The notes: generated by a model from the letters alone, not told the origin. A stretch of DNA of 64,000 nucleotides from Aquimarina pacifica (GCF_000520955.1 NZ_JACC01000003.1:214505-278504), one strand, 5' to 3'; counted from the stretch's first letter, positions 38,240-47,506 are shown. Numbers and translations are program-made.

Positions 38240-38439
38240 CCAAGATAAGTAGAAGTTATATCAGTAAATACACACCACCTTATAAATGGCCTAAATAAAT
38301 TAGTTTCATCTATTTTTTGTGTAGTTCACCTATTTTCAAACACTTATTTACCCAGAAATCTACAAGTATCATTTTGAAATATAATACTATTGGAAACGTT
38401 AATGATTATAGGTACATTTATCATATAAAAACACACGAA

Positions 38440-38919
38440 ATGAAAAAACTTATTCTAGCACTTTTGGTTGTGCTATTGGCTTCATGCAATGCAACGCAAC
38501 AAACAGTAATAGCAGCAAAAAAAACATTAAAAGGTGAATGGTCTCTTGATAACATCACTTATGACCGCTCAGGTATTTTTGAAGTAAACTTATATAACGA
38601 TGCGTCTGCAGAATGTTTTACAGGCAGTACTTGGAAATTTATTCCGAATAATAACACAGGAATGTATCAAGTAAATCAAAGTAGCTGTGTTTCTACAGGA
38701 GCACGAAATTTTAGATTTACGATTCCAAAACCAGAATCTGATGGTGTCTATTACTTTATGTTTAAACCTATTGACGAAAAGAAAAAAAGCACGAATAACA
38801 ATGCTGGTTATAGAATGGCACTACAGCACTTGGATGACACTACAATGACTTGGGCAATGACCGTGAGTTTAGAAGGATCTCCTTTTGTTATCACGATGAA
38901 TTTTAATAAACTACAATAA
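38440..38919 (+). CDS. Lipocalin-like lipoprotein
   Basis: The open frame extends upstream, but ATG 38440 is the sensible start because it begins a lipoprotein signal (KKLILALLVVLLASC). The mature part (about 140 residues) opens with LKGEWSLDNITYDRSG and has alternating beta strands and the FTGSTWKFIPNNNTG segment typical of bacterial lipocalin-like proteins. They bind small hydrophobic ligands or act in envelope maintenance. The OmpA gene follows after 16 bp, so the pair is probably co-transcribed. Confidence 0.82.
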   Translation: MKKLILALLVVLLASCNATQQTVIAAKKTLKGEWSLDNITYDRSGIFEVNLYNDASAECFTGSTWKFIPNNNTGMYQVNQSSCVSTGARNFRFTIPKPESDGVYYFMFKPIDEKKKSTNNNAGYRMALQHLDDTTMTWAMTVSLEGSPFVITMNFNKLQ

Positions 38920-38935
38920 ATCAAATCTTTATACA

Positions 38936-39628
38936 ATGAAAATTAATCTTAAGAAAATAGCAGTTGCCGTTATGGCTACCACAATGCTAGTAAGTTGTGA
39001 TGCTATCAATAATGCTAATAACACTCAAAAAGGAGCTGTAATCGGTACAACCGCTGGTGCAGTACTTGGTGGGATTATTGGTAATAATGTTAAGAAAAAG
39101 AACTCTGCACTAGGTGCCGTAATTGGTGGTGTTGTAGGAGGTGTTGCCGGTGGTGTTATCGGTAAACAAATGGATAAACAAGCACAGAAAATTGAATCAG
39201 AAATTCCAGGAGCAGAAGTAACAAGAGTAGGTGAGGGGATTGACGTAGTTTTTGATGAAAATAGTGGTGTGTATTTCGATACAAACAAATCTAATATCAA
39301 CTCAAAATCTCAAGCCAGTCTTGCTAAACTAGCAAGTATCTTTAAGGAATATCCTGATACAAATATTATTGTAGAAGGGCATACAGATAGTACAGGAGAT
39401 GACACATATAACATGACCTTATCTCAGAAAAGAGCTAATTCAGTAGCAGATTATCTAGTTTCTCAGGGAATTACAAGAGATCGATTAACTGTATATGCAC
39501 ACGGAGAGACTTTACCAAAATACGATAATGCAACGCCAGAAGGAAGAGCAAAAAACAGGAGAGTTGAACTTGGTATCGTAGCAAATGAAAAGATGAAGCA
39601 AGATGCACAAAATCAAGTAAAGCAATAA
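38936..39628 (+). CDS. OmpA-family lipoprotein with glycine zipper
   Basis: The lipobox is LVSC (Cys22). A glycine-zipper stretch (about 33-77) with repeated GAVIGG/GGVVGG motifs can form a membrane hairpin. The C-terminal OmpA domain has VYFDTNKSNI, IVEGHTDSTG, MTLSQKRANSV, and NRRVEL, all intact. The protein should link outer membrane and peptidoglycan. The architecture (glycine zipper plus OmpA) is like YiaD of enterics. It is in operon with the lipocalin-like gene and ends at the terminator at 39676-39704. Confidence 0.9.
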   Translation: MKINLKKIAVAVMATTMLVSCDAINNANNTQKGAVIGTTAGAVLGGIIGNNVKKKNSALGAVIGGVVGGVAGGVIGKQMDKQAQKIESEIPGAEVTRVGEGIDVVFDENSGVYFDTNKSNINSKSQASLAKLASIFKEYPDTNIIVEGHTDSTGDDTYNMTLSQKRANSVADYLVSQGITRDRLTVYAHGETLPKYDNATPEGRAKNRRVELGIVANEKMKQDAQNQVKQ

Positions 39629-39675
39629 TAGTATTCCATAAAATTATTGATTGATAAAAAAATCAAATAATGATG

Positions 39676-39704
39676 ATCCCAACGTCTTACGTTGGGATTT
39701 TTTT
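39676..39704 (+). terminator. Rho-independent terminator before the polyketide cluster
   Basis: A 10-bp stem ATCCCAACGT/ACGTTGGGAT with a 3-base loop is followed by seven T. It closes the OmpA unit and separates it from the biosynthetic cluster. Confidence 0.92.
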
Positions 39705-39733
39705 ATGAATCTTTTTATGTATCTTCACGAGAC

Positions 39734-40864
39734 TTGAAGACACATTCACATATACTTATTATAGGTGGCGGATTAGCAGGCTTGACCAGTGCCATTCATT
39801 TAGGACGTGCAGGGATTAAAGTAACCTTACTAGAAAAAGATACGTATCCAAAGCATAAGGTATGCGGTGAATATATATCTAATGAGGTACTACCATACCT
39901 AAAAACTCTGGATATTAATCCTTCAAAAAAAGGTGCCGTATCTATTTCAGAACTTTTAATAACCACACAAAAAGGGCATCATATACAAAGTGAACTGCCC
40001 TTAGGAGGATTTGGTATTAGTAGGTATACACTAGATCATTTTCTTTGGGAAAAAGCACTTGCAGTAGGAGTCGAAGTAATCAATACACAAGTAATTGATA
40101 TACAGTATAAAAATGAGTATTTCCTTGTCAAAACATCAGATAATCTTACCATTAGAGGTACCTATGTAATTGGTGCATATGGGAAACGTTCTATTATAGA
40201 GAAGGCCCTGAACCCAAAGAAAATATCAAAAAAACACCCTTGGCTAGCCGTAAAAGCTCATTATACCACAAATTTTAACGAAAATAGGGTAGCGCTACAC
40301 AATTTTAAAGGAGGATATTGTGGCTTGTCTATGGTAGAAAACCAAAAGGTTAATGCATGTTATATGGTTTCTTATCAAAGCTTTAAGAAATATAAGAGTA
40401 TCGCTGATTTTCAGAAAGAAGTAATGTATAGAAATCCTTATTTAGAAGCGTTTTTTAAAGAAGCTCAACCCGAATTTGATAAACCCCTTACGATAAGTCA
40501 GATTAATTTTGATAAAAAAAATAGTGTCGAAAATCATATATTTATGACAGGAGATGCAGCAGGACTTATTCATCCATTATGTGGTAATGGGATGGCTATG
40601 GCAATACAAAGTGCACAAATTCTGTGTGAATTGTTGATTAAAGATTATAAAAACCCAGCATTATTTTCGAGAGAAGAAATAGAAAAGCAATATTGTAAAC
40701 AATGGAGTGAAACCTTCTCAAAAAGATTGTATGCAGGTAGAGTATTACAACGTATTCTTCTTAATCCAACATTACAAGAAGTATCCTATACAGTCGCTAA
40801 TGTAGTACCCGCAGTAGTACCAAGAATTATAAAACAAACTCACGGAAATCCATTAGTATGCTAA
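39734..40864 (+). CDS. FAD-dependent oxidoreductase (geranylgeranyl-reductase/monooxygenase-like), polyketide cluster
   Basis: Start: the longest frame would begin within the upstream terminator, so I prefer TTG 39734, giving MKTHSHILIIGGGLAG. The protein (376 aa) has the FAD dinucleotide motif GGGLAGLTSAIHLGRAG, the KHKVCGEYIS segment, and the second FAD motif FMTGDAAGLIHPLCGNGM. This is the pattern of the geranylgeranyl-reductase/aromatic hydroxylase superfamily. In related type III PKS clusters such an enzyme hydroxylates the ring or reduces double bonds; I infer a tailoring step. It overlaps the methyltransferase gene by 7 bp. Confidence 0.85.
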   Translation: MKTHSHILIIGGGLAGLTSAIHLGRAGIKVTLLEKDTYPKHKVCGEYISNEVLPYLKTLDINPSKKGAVSISELLITTQKGHHIQSELPLGGFGISRYTLDHFLWEKALAVGVEVINTQVIDIQYKNEYFLVKTSDNLTIRGTYVIGAYGKRSIIEKALNPKKISKKHPWLAVKAHYTTNFNENRVALHNFKGGYCGLSMVENQKVNACYMVSYQSFKKYKSIADFQKEVMYRNPYLEAFFKEAQPEFDKPLTISQINFDKKNSVENHIFMTGDAAGLIHPLCGNGMAMAIQSAQILCELLIKDYKNPALFSREEIEKQYCKQWSETFSKRLYAGRVLQRILLNPTLQEVSYTVANVVPAVVPRIIKQTHGNPLVC

Positions 40865-41583
40865 TAAATCTTGATTATAGAAGTAATGAAGCCGAGTTGA
40901 TGGATGATCCGGCTATTGAAGAAGAAGCGCTCAAAACAGCATTGTCTGATATTTCTAGAGTAAATCGTTTGTTAGGAGGGAACAGGATTACAATTCGTAC
41001 AGTGGTCAATATGATTCATAGAATCCCAGAATCAAAAAAAATTGTACTCCTAGATCTCGGTTGTGGTGATGGAGAAATGATTAGAGCCATTGCAGAAACA
41101 TGTAGAAAAAACAAAAAAAATATAGAACTAATAGGAGTTGATCTTAATAACAAGAGCTTACAGTATGCAAAAAAATTAAGTAAAGGATATCCCGAAATAT
41201 CTTACCAACAACAAGATATTTTAGAAATGAATGCTGCTACATTTTCTTGTGATATTATTATTTGTACCTTGACATTACATCATCTTACAGATACAGGAAT
41301 AGAAAAAGTAATGAAGAAATGTACAGATCTTGCCACTTTAGGAGTTATTATTAATGATCTGCATCGAAGTAAGCTTGCATACTATTTGTTCAAAATATTT
41401 AGTTTCTTTTTTATTAAAGGAGCAATTGCAAAAAACGATGGATTGATATCCATAAAAAGGGGGTTTAAGAAACAAGAGTTAATAAAATATGCCAAAAATA
41501 TTGGTGTACAAGAGTATAAAATTAATTGGAAATGGGCATTTAGATATCGATGGGTTATAAACACTCAAGGTAAAACAGTTTAA
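40858..41583 (+). CDS. Class I SAM-dependent methyltransferase, polyketide cluster
   Basis: A 241-residue methyltransferase with SAM motif I (VLLDLGCGDGEMIRA), an acidic motif II (LIGVDLNNKSLQYA) and the post-II CTLTLHHLTD segment. Its last part has a hydrophobic helix (LFKIFSFFFIKGAI) that could touch the membrane or a lipid substrate. It lies between the FAD oxidoreductase and the type III PKS, as in clusters that make methylated phenolic lipids. I infer O- or C-methylation of the polyketide product. Translation is coupled to the upstream gene. Confidence 0.85.
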   Translation: MLINLDYRSNEAELMDDPAIEEEALKTALSDISRVNRLLGGNRITIRTVVNMIHRIPESKKIVLLDLGCGDGEMIRAIAETCRKNKKNIELIGVDLNNKSLQYAKKLSKGYPEISYQQQDILEMNAATFSCDIIICTLTLHHLTDTGIEKVMKKCTDLATLGVIINDLHRSKLAYYLFKIFSFFFIKGAIAKNDGLISIKRGFKKQELIKYAKNIGVQEYKINWKWAFRYRWVINTQGKTV

Positions 41584-41619
41584 GTGCCTAAATATTGAAA
41601 CAAAAAAAGTATTAAAAAA

Positions 41620-42672
41620 TTGGATGTAAAAATCACTACCGTCGCCAAACAACTACCACCTTATACAAGAGATACAAAGGAAATATTACCCTTTGTAGCG
41701 CAATGGCTCTCTAATGAAGAAGAGCGTTTTAGACGTAAGGTTCTTAAAATTTTTGAAAATGCCGCCGTAAGTAGACGTTATGGTATTATGAGCATAGAAG
41801 AAGTTTTCTCGGCCACATCTTTTGAGGATAAAAATGATATTTATATAAGAGAAGTTAAGAAACTTGGGGTATCAGTTCTAAAAAAAGCACTAGAAAAAGC
41901 AAATTGGGACCCTCAATCTCTTGATTATATTATTACTGTAAGTTGTACTGGGATAATGATCCCTTCAATCGATGCTTTTTTGATTAATGAGCTTAATCTA
42001 AGACAGGATGTTATACGTTTACCTGTAACAGAAATGGGGTGTGCAGCAGGAGTTTCAGGAATTATTTATGCCCGTAATTTTCTAAAAGCAAACCCAGAAA
42101 AAAGAGCAGCTGTTATTGCGATAGAAGCACCTACGGCTACATTTCAACTTACAGATTATAGCATGACAAACATGGTGAGTGCCGCTATTTTTGGAGACGG
42201 AGCTGCATGTACATTATTGTCATCAGAAACAAAGGCTACAGGTCCAAAAATTATAGCAGATGAGATGTATCATTTTTATAATGCAACCGAAATGATGGGA
42301 TTTAAACTTACTAACAACGGGTTACAGATGATTTTAGACCCTAAAGTACCCGAAACTATTGCATCACATTTTCCTAAAGTAATTCACCCATTTCTAGAGA
42401 AACACAATAAAACAATAGCAAATATAGATCACCTTATTTTTCATCCAGGAGGAAAAAAAATAGTTCAAACCGTTGAAGAACTTTTTGGAGATCTTGGTAA
42501 AAATATAGAAGATACCAAAGCAGTACTTATGGAGTATGGTAATATGAGCAGTGCAACCGTATTGTATGTTTTAGAACGATTCATGGATAGAAATCCATCT
42601 CCGGGAGAAACAGGACTTATGCTTAGTTTTGGTCCCGGTTTTTCTGCCCAAAGAATACTACTAGAATGGTAA
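41620..42672 (+). CDS. Type III polyketide synthase (chalcone-synthase-like)
   Basis: A 350-residue thiolase-fold homodimer. The complete type III PKS triad is present: Cys141 (TEMGCAAGVSG), His275 (IFHPGG) and Asn308 (EYGNMSSATVLYVLE). SCTGIMIPSIDAFL and FGDGAACTLL are typical family blocks. The start is a TTG at 41620; the ATG overlapping it (41624) is in another frame and stops at once. The enzyme extends an acyl-CoA or acyl-ACP starter with malonyl units, giving alkylresorcinols, alkylpyrones or similar. The ACP and fatty-acid-like enzymes in the same run suggest a starter delivered from an ACP. Confidence 0.92.
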   Translation: MDVKITTVAKQLPPYTRDTKEILPFVAQWLSNEEERFRRKVLKIFENAAVSRRYGIMSIEEVFSATSFEDKNDIYIREVKKLGVSVLKKALEKANWDPQSLDYIITVSCTGIMIPSIDAFLINELNLRQDVIRLPVTEMGCAAGVSGIIYARNFLKANPEKRAAVIAIEAPTATFQLTDYSMTNMVSAAIFGDGAACTLLSSETKATGPKIIADEMYHFYNATEMMGFKLTNNGLQMILDPKVPETIASHFPKVIHPFLEKHNKTIANIDHLIFHPGGKKIVQTVEELFGDLGKNIEDTKAVLMEYGNMSSATVLYVLERFMDRNPSPGETGLMLSFGPGFSAQRILLEW

Positions 42673-42703
42673 ATAACAACAGAAAGAAGACGATTATTGA
42701 CAT

Positions 42704-43495
42704 ATGACTAAAGAGTTTTTACATAAAAATGAATGGGCACTAATACTTGGCGGAAGTAGCGGTCTTGGTTTGGCTACTGCTCAAAAACTTGCCCAGCATG
42801 GGATGCATATTTTTATTGTACATCGCAATAGAAAAAGCGAAATGAAACAAATACAAGCTGATTTTGAAGAAATTAAAAAAGAAGGAGTGCAGCTAGTGTC
42901 GTTTAATGTAGATGTACAAAAACCAGAGAAACGAATAGAAACAGTGGATGCAATCAAAAGTAAAATCGGTAATGGGTATATAAAAACTATCATCCATAGT
43001 GTTGCCAAAGGAAATCTAAAACCTATGACCAATGCAGCGCATACCCTCAAAAATGATGATTTTCATCTAACTATAGATGCCATGGCTATTAGTCTTTATG
43101 ATTGGGTAATTGCCATTTTTGAAGCTAAATTATTTGCAAAAGACAGTCGAGTTATTTCTTTTACTAGTGAAGGAAATACAAAAGCTTGGAAAAATTATGG
43201 TGCCGTTTCTGCTGCAAAAGTAGCATTAGAAGCTATTACTAGGAGTATTGCTCTAGAATTTGCACCTTTTGGTATTCGTGCAAATTGTTTGCAACCCGGT
43301 GCTGTCGACACGCAATCCTTACGAATGATCCCTGGATACGAACAAATTATATCCCATAGCGAATCTAGGAACCCTTTTAACAGAATCACAACACCAGAAG
43401 ATGTTGCCAATGCTGTATATTTACTTTGTAAAGATGAAGCCTCATGGATTAATGGCTGCATAATACCCGTTAATGGTGGAGAACATTTGAATTAA
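42704..43495 (+). CDS. SDR oxidoreductase with FabI/FabL-like active site
   Basis: A 263-residue short-chain dehydrogenase. The nucleotide motif LGGSSGLGLATAQ has the classical Gly pattern. The catalytic Tyr165 and Lys172 are spaced Y-x6-K (YGAVSAAK), the pattern of enoyl-ACP reductases, not the Y-x3-K of ketoreductases. The NGGEHLN tail fits the substrate loop end. I infer reduction of a double bond on the ACP-bound chain in this cluster, but ketoreduction is not excluded. Confidence 0.82.
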   Translation: MTKEFLHKNEWALILGGSSGLGLATAQKLAQHGMHIFIVHRNRKSEMKQIQADFEEIKKEGVQLVSFNVDVQKPEKRIETVDAIKSKIGNGYIKTIIHSVAKGNLKPMTNAAHTLKNDDFHLTIDAMAISLYDWVIAIFEAKLFAKDSRVISFTSEGNTKAWKNYGAVSAAKVALEAITRSIALEFAPFGIRANCLQPGAVDTQSLRMIPGYEQIISHSESRNPFNRITTPEDVANAVYLLCKDEASWINGCIIPVNGGEHLN

Positions 43496-43541
43496 ACACA
43501 AGATTTTAATCTTAGATACCTTTATTTTTTTAAAAAGTAAA

Positions 43542-44030
43542 ATGAAATATATACTTGTTTTTTTAACACCTCTTTTTCTCTACATTTTATCATGTAAAGA
43601 GGAGGACAGCATTTCAGAAAATATAAATTCTGACAACAACATTGCCACGAGTGCAGAAATCACCAGTGTTTCGGTTTCGGGAAATAAAAACAACTATACC
43701 TTTGCTATAGGTATTAAAAGTCCAGATACCGGATGCCAACAATACGCTGATTGGTGGGAGATTATCTCAGAAACAGGCGAAGAATTACTGTATAGAAGAA
43801 TTTTGGCTCATAGCCATGTTAGCGAACAGCCATTTATAAGATCGGGAGGTCCTGTATCAATTACAGAACAGCAAACAATATATATCAGAGCACATATGAA
43901 TACAAGTGGGTATGGTGCGATTGCTTATAAGGGAAATATACGTGATGGTTTTGTCAAAGTAACCTTAGAAACTGGTTTTGCAAATCAATTAGCAGAAATA
44001 GCGCCCTTGCCCAGTGGCTGTGCTTTTTAA
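43542..44030 (+). CDS. Lipoprotein of unknown function within the polyketide cluster
   Basis: A 162-residue lipoprotein (LYILSC, Cys18). The mature part is beta-rich (VSVSGNKNNYTFAIGIKSPD), with two further Cys (GCQQYADWWEI and PSGCAF at the C-terminus) likely forming a disulfide. No family is recognised. It is co-directional with and close to the cluster genes (46 bp after the SDR, 12 bp before the dehydratase), so it may help the product reach the outer membrane; this is an inference. Confidence 0.72.
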   Translation: MKYILVFLTPLFLYILSCKEEDSISENINSDNNIATSAEITSVSVSGNKNNYTFAIGIKSPDTGCQQYADWWEIISETGEELLYRRILAHSHVSEQPFIRSGGPVSITEQQTIYIRAHMNTSGYGAIAYKGNIRDGFVKVTLETGFANQLAEIAPLPSGCAF

Positions 44031-44042
44031 AAAAATAGACAA

Positions 44043-44480
44043 GTGTATAAAGACCAAATTATTGAGAAATTACCGTACAGTACACCTTTTTTATTCGTAG
44101 ACAAGGTGGTAGATGTCGATGAAGAGCATATTACGGGAGAGTATACTTTTACAGAAGATGAATTTTTTTATAAAGGACATTTTGTGGATAACCCAATAAC
44201 ACCTGGCGTCATTCTAACCGAATGTATGGCACAGATAGGATTGGCTTGTTTCGGAATCTACCTTCTAAAGGATGCATGGGATCAAAAAAACTGGAGTATC
44301 GCTATGACGAGTAATGAAATGAACTTTTACAAGCCCGTTTTCCCGAAAGAAAAAGTAATTGTCGTAGCTACTAAAATTTATTTTAGATTTAATAAACTAA
44401 AATGTCAGGTTACAATGTATACAAAAGATCAAACCGTCATAGCAAAAGGCAATATTTCTGGAATGGCTTTTAAAAAATAA
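44043..44480 (+). CDS. FabZ-like 3-hydroxyacyl-ACP dehydratase, polyketide cluster
   Basis: A 145-residue hot-dog-fold protein starting at GTG 44043. The FabZ active site is present: GHFVDNPITPGVILTECMAQ, with catalytic His46 and Glu60. PYSTPFLFVDKV at the N-terminus is also diagnostic. It removes water from 3-hydroxyacyl-ACP and, with the KAS and the SDR, would lengthen or desaturate the acyl chain used by the cluster. It is distinct from a housekeeping FabZ by its location. Confidence 0.88.
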   Translation: MYKDQIIEKLPYSTPFLFVDKVVDVDEEHITGEYTFTEDEFFYKGHFVDNPITPGVILTECMAQIGLACFGIYLLKDAWDQKNWSIAMTSNEMNFYKPVFPKEKVIVVATKIYFRFNKLKCQVTMYTKDQTVIAKGNISGMAFKK

Positions 44481-44487
44481 GTAATAA

Positions 44488-45390
44488 ATGAGTGTAGGCT
44501 ATTTATTAGTAAAGTTAGTACTTAAATTAAAAGGAGAAAAAAGATCTTGGCAACAAGATCCCACAGACTATATAAAAAAAAGAAAACAAGATATACATAA
44601 GCCATCCTCTTGGTTACTAAAAGGTAATTCATTTATTACAAAAGAAATAGGAGGAAGTTTAGTAACAAAAATAACTCCAAAAAATAGAAGTACATCAACA
44701 CATGTCCTATTGTACTGTCATGGTGGAGCCTTTGTATATGGTCCAACGAGAGAAAATTGGGTTGCGGTATCGAAAATAGTCAAACATGCCAGAATTAATG
44801 TTTGGATGATTGATTATCCAAAAGCTCCAGAAAACACAATTGAAGCCATAACAAAAAGTGTATATGCTGTGTATAATGAAGCTATTAAAACGTATACACC
44901 CGCTAATACTATTTTAATGGGGGATTCTGCAGGAGGAAACCTCATAGTAACATTAGCTCAGAGATTATCTCAAGAAAAGAAACTTTTGCCGAATCGTTTA
45001 ATAGTAATAACACCCATTGTTGATGCGAGTGTTTCAAATCCTAAAATAAAAGAAGTCGACTTGATTGATCCTATTCTAAGTCATAGGGGAGTACTGTCTA
45101 CCAATAAGATGTGTGCAGGTCAAATGTCATTGACAGACCCACTAATATCCCCTTTATATGGCAATGTAGAAAACATGCCGCCAATACACCTTTTTATGGC
45201 CACAAACGATATACTAACTCCTGATCAGGAATTATTTGCAGAAAAATTAAAACATGTACACAATGACTTAGAGGTGATAATAGGAGAAGATATGCCACAT
45301 GTATGGCCAATTCTTCCGATAATGTCTGAAGCCAAAAAAGGGATGCAAAAGATTATTTCTATTATAAAATCAGTAACCAATTATGAGTAA
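44488..45390 (+). CDS. Alpha/beta hydrolase of the hormone-sensitive-lipase type
   Basis: A 300-residue hydrolase with the HSL-family oxyanion motif HGGAF (His78 to Phe82), nucleophile Ser147 in GDSAGG, and the acid/His pair in ATNDILTPDQ and DMPHVWPI. It overlaps the ketosynthase gene by 8 bp, so the two are coupled. It could release or hydrolyse the polyketide or an acyl intermediate. Its exact substrate is unknown. Confidence 0.85.
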   Translation: MSVGYLLVKLVLKLKGEKRSWQQDPTDYIKKRKQDIHKPSSWLLKGNSFITKEIGGSLVTKITPKNRSTSTHVLLYCHGGAFVYGPTRENWVAVSKIVKHARINVWMIDYPKAPENTIEAITKSVYAVYNEAIKTYTPANTILMGDSAGGNLIVTLAQRLSQEKKLLPNRLIVITPIVDASVSNPKIKEVDLIDPILSHRGVLSTNKMCAGQMSLTDPLISPLYGNVENMPPIHLFMATNDILTPDQELFAEKLKHVHNDLEVIIGEDMPHVWPILPIMSEAKKGMQKIISIIKSVTNYE

Positions 45391-46654
45391 AAGAAGAGTT
45401 GTAATCACTGGATTAGGTGTCGTTTCTCCAAATGGAATGAACGTTTCAAATTTTACTACTGCGATAAAGAATGGTACTAGTGGTATTCGGTTTATAGAAT
45501 CCCTAAACAAGCTTAATTTTTCTTGCCAAGTTGCTGGTTATCCAATATATAACAAAGAATATCTAAATAATTACTTTACAGATATAGAGTTGCGAGGATT
45601 AAACGCTTCTGGTATGGAGTACGGTGTTATAGCAGGAGTAGATGCTTGGCAACATGCAGGATTATCCCGCAATACTTCGAACACACCACTCTGGGATGTA
45701 GGTGTAATTTTTGGTACAGGAATTCTAGGGGTCGATAAATTTAGAGAAGCAATTTATAAAGTTGATGACGGAAAAGTACGACGATTGGGCAGTACTACAG
45801 TCACACAAACTATGGCAAGTGGTATTAGCGCTTTTTTAGGAGGTATGTTGGGGTGTGGCAATATTGTAACTACGAATTCTTCTGCCTGTAGTACTGGTAC
45901 AGAAGCAATTTTGATGGCATACAATCATATTACGAATAATCAAGCCGAAATTATTCTGGCGGGTAGTACAAGTGATAGTGGCCCTTATGTTTGGGGAGGT
46001 TTTGATGCCATGCGTATCCTGCCTTATAAATACAATCATTCTCCGACTGCAGCCTCGAGACCCATGAGCGCTTCTGCAAGTGGTTTTGTACCAGGGAGTG
46101 GAGCAGGAGCTTTGGTGATCGAAAGCTTGGATAGTGCACAAAAAAGAGGTGCTACGATATACGCAGAAATATTAGGAGGGCATGTTAATAGTGGCGGACA
46201 GCGTAATGGGGGTAGTATGACAGCTCCTAACAGTGAAGCTGTACAACGATGTATACAAAAGGCAATAGAAAGCGCAGGAATTCATGCAGATGATATTGAT
46301 GCTATAAATGGTCATCTTACTGCAACTGCTATGGATCCTGTAGAAATATATAATTGGAGTACCGCATTGGGAAGAAAACATGAGGATTTTCCGTATATAA
46401 ATTCCCTAAAAGGGATGATCGGTCATTGTCTTGCAGCTTCGGGCAGTATCGAAAGTGTAGCGAGCGTAATACAATTAAAAAATGACTTTGTTTTCGGAAA
46501 TAGTAACTGTGATGATCTACACCCAAAAATAGCCTCTCTGATTAATTCGGAGCGAGTACCCACAAAAACTATTAATTTTTCTGCAAAAATTATGGCAAAA
46601 GCTAGTTTCGGATTTGGAGATGTAAACACTTGTATTATCTTTAAAAAATATTAA
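45383..46654 (+). CDS. Beta-ketoacyl-ACP synthase (KAS II type), polyketide cluster
   Basis: A 423-residue ketosynthase. The C-H-H site is intact: Cys169 (TNSSACSTGTEA), His in INGHLTATAMDP and His in MIGHCLAASGS. The start RRVVITGLGVVSPNGMN is typical of KAS I/II. It is a stand-alone KAS without a chain-length-factor partner. It probably elongates an ACP-bound fatty chain for the type III PKS. The order KAS, ACP, PPTase follows directly. Confidence 0.9.
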   Translation: MSKRRVVITGLGVVSPNGMNVSNFTTAIKNGTSGIRFIESLNKLNFSCQVAGYPIYNKEYLNNYFTDIELRGLNASGMEYGVIAGVDAWQHAGLSRNTSNTPLWDVGVIFGTGILGVDKFREAIYKVDDGKVRRLGSTTVTQTMASGISAFLGGMLGCGNIVTTNSSACSTGTEAILMAYNHITNNQAEIILAGSTSDSGPYVWGGFDAMRILPYKYNHSPTAASRPMSASASGFVPGSGAGALVIESLDSAQKRGATIYAEILGGHVNSGGQRNGGSMTAPNSEAVQRCIQKAIESAGIHADDIDAINGHLTATAMDPVEIYNWSTALGRKHEDFPYINSLKGMIGHCLAASGSIESVASVIQLKNDFVFGNSNCDDLHPKIASLINSERVPTKTINFSAKIMAKASFGFGDVNTCIIFKKY

Positions 46655-46684
46655 TACCTCAAAATTACTATAACTAATACACCT

Positions 46685-46939
46685 ATGACTCAAAACGAAT
46701 TACTCTCAAAATTAAAAACGATAATAACTCCTTACGTACAAAACAAAGAAGCCCTTGAGAATTTAACAAACGAAACTGATTTTATAAAAGATCTAGAAAT
46801 AAACTCTGCTAATCTGGTAGATGTAGTGTTAGATGTAGAAGATGCCTTTGATATTGAGATTGATAATGAATCTATGGAAGAAATGCTTACTGTGGCTGCA
46901 TCAATAAAAGTAATTGAAGAAAAATTGGCTTCAAAATAA
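46685..46939 (+). CDS. Acyl carrier protein, polyketide cluster
   Basis: An 84-residue ACP. The phosphopantetheine Ser is Ser41 in LEINSANLVDVVLDVED, a variant of the usual DSL motif with Asn before and Ala after the Ser. Acidic helices II and III and the length are typical. It should carry the growing acyl chain for the neighbouring KAS, FabZ and SDR. The PPTase that activates it lies 9 bp downstream. Confidence 0.9.
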   Translation: MTQNELLSKLKTIITPYVQNKEALENLTNETDFIKDLEINSANLVDVVLDVEDAFDIEIDNESMEEMLTVAASIKVIEEKLASK

Positions 46940-46948
46940 TACCATATC

Positions 46949-47506
46949 ATGATTGGTAATGATATTGTTGACCTACAGCTAGCCAAGCATCAAAGTAATT
47001 GGCAACGAAAAGGATGGCTACAAAAAGTCTTTACAGCATCAGAAATACAAGAGATTGTATCTTCAGAGGTTCCTGAAATTACCGTCTGGAAATTTTGGAG
47101 TATGAAAGAGGCGGTTTATAAAGCGCACCAAAGAAGATTTAATCTTTCTCCCAAATTTAATCCAAAAAGTTTTGAATGTAGTACTGCAAAAGAAAAAAAT
47201 GAAACGGTACAAATCAAATCATATGTATACAGTACCAATACACAAATTACAAAACAGTACGTATATACAACAACGGCTTTTGCATCACCCCAAAAAACAG
47301 TTTCCAAAATATTCGAAAACCATGTTGACCTACAAGTCTATGTAAAGCAAGAAATAGGAAACCGATTAAATATTGATCCTCAACGCATTGCTTTTGACAA
47401 AAATGCCCATAGAATTCCTTTGGTGTATATTGATCAAAAAGAAGTAACTATTTCTGTTTCAATTACGCATCATGGCACATTTTTTGGTGCATTATTTTCC
47501 TTTTGA
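46949..47506 (+). CDS. 4'-phosphopantetheinyl transferase
   Basis: A 185-residue PPTase. The start MIGNDIVDLQLAK carries the Mg-binding Asp, and FWSMKEAVYKAHQRR is the W-x-x-K-E-A signature. It transfers phosphopantetheine from CoA to the ACP Ser. Being the last gene of the cluster, it makes the locus self-sufficient for carrier activation. Confidence 0.9.
   Translation: MIGNDIVDLQLAKHQSNWQRKGWLQKVFTASEIQEIVSSEVPEITVWKFWSMKEAVYKAHQRRFNLSPKFNPKSFECSTAKEKNETVQIKSYVYSTNTQITKQYVYTTTAFASPQKTVSKIFENHVDLQVYVKQEIGNRLNIDPQRIAFDKNAHRIPLVYIDQKEVTISVSITHHGTFFGALFSF

Noticed and set aside
39692..39733. Longer N-terminus for the FAD oxidoreductase from a TTG at 39692
   Set aside because: This start lies in the stem and T-tract of the upstream terminator; TTG 39734 places the FAD motif at the usual distance.
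39734..47506. A flexirubin/aryl-polyene cluster
   Set aside because: The type III PKS and the lack of a second KAS/CLF, ammonia-lyase and acyltransferase genes do not fit that pathway.
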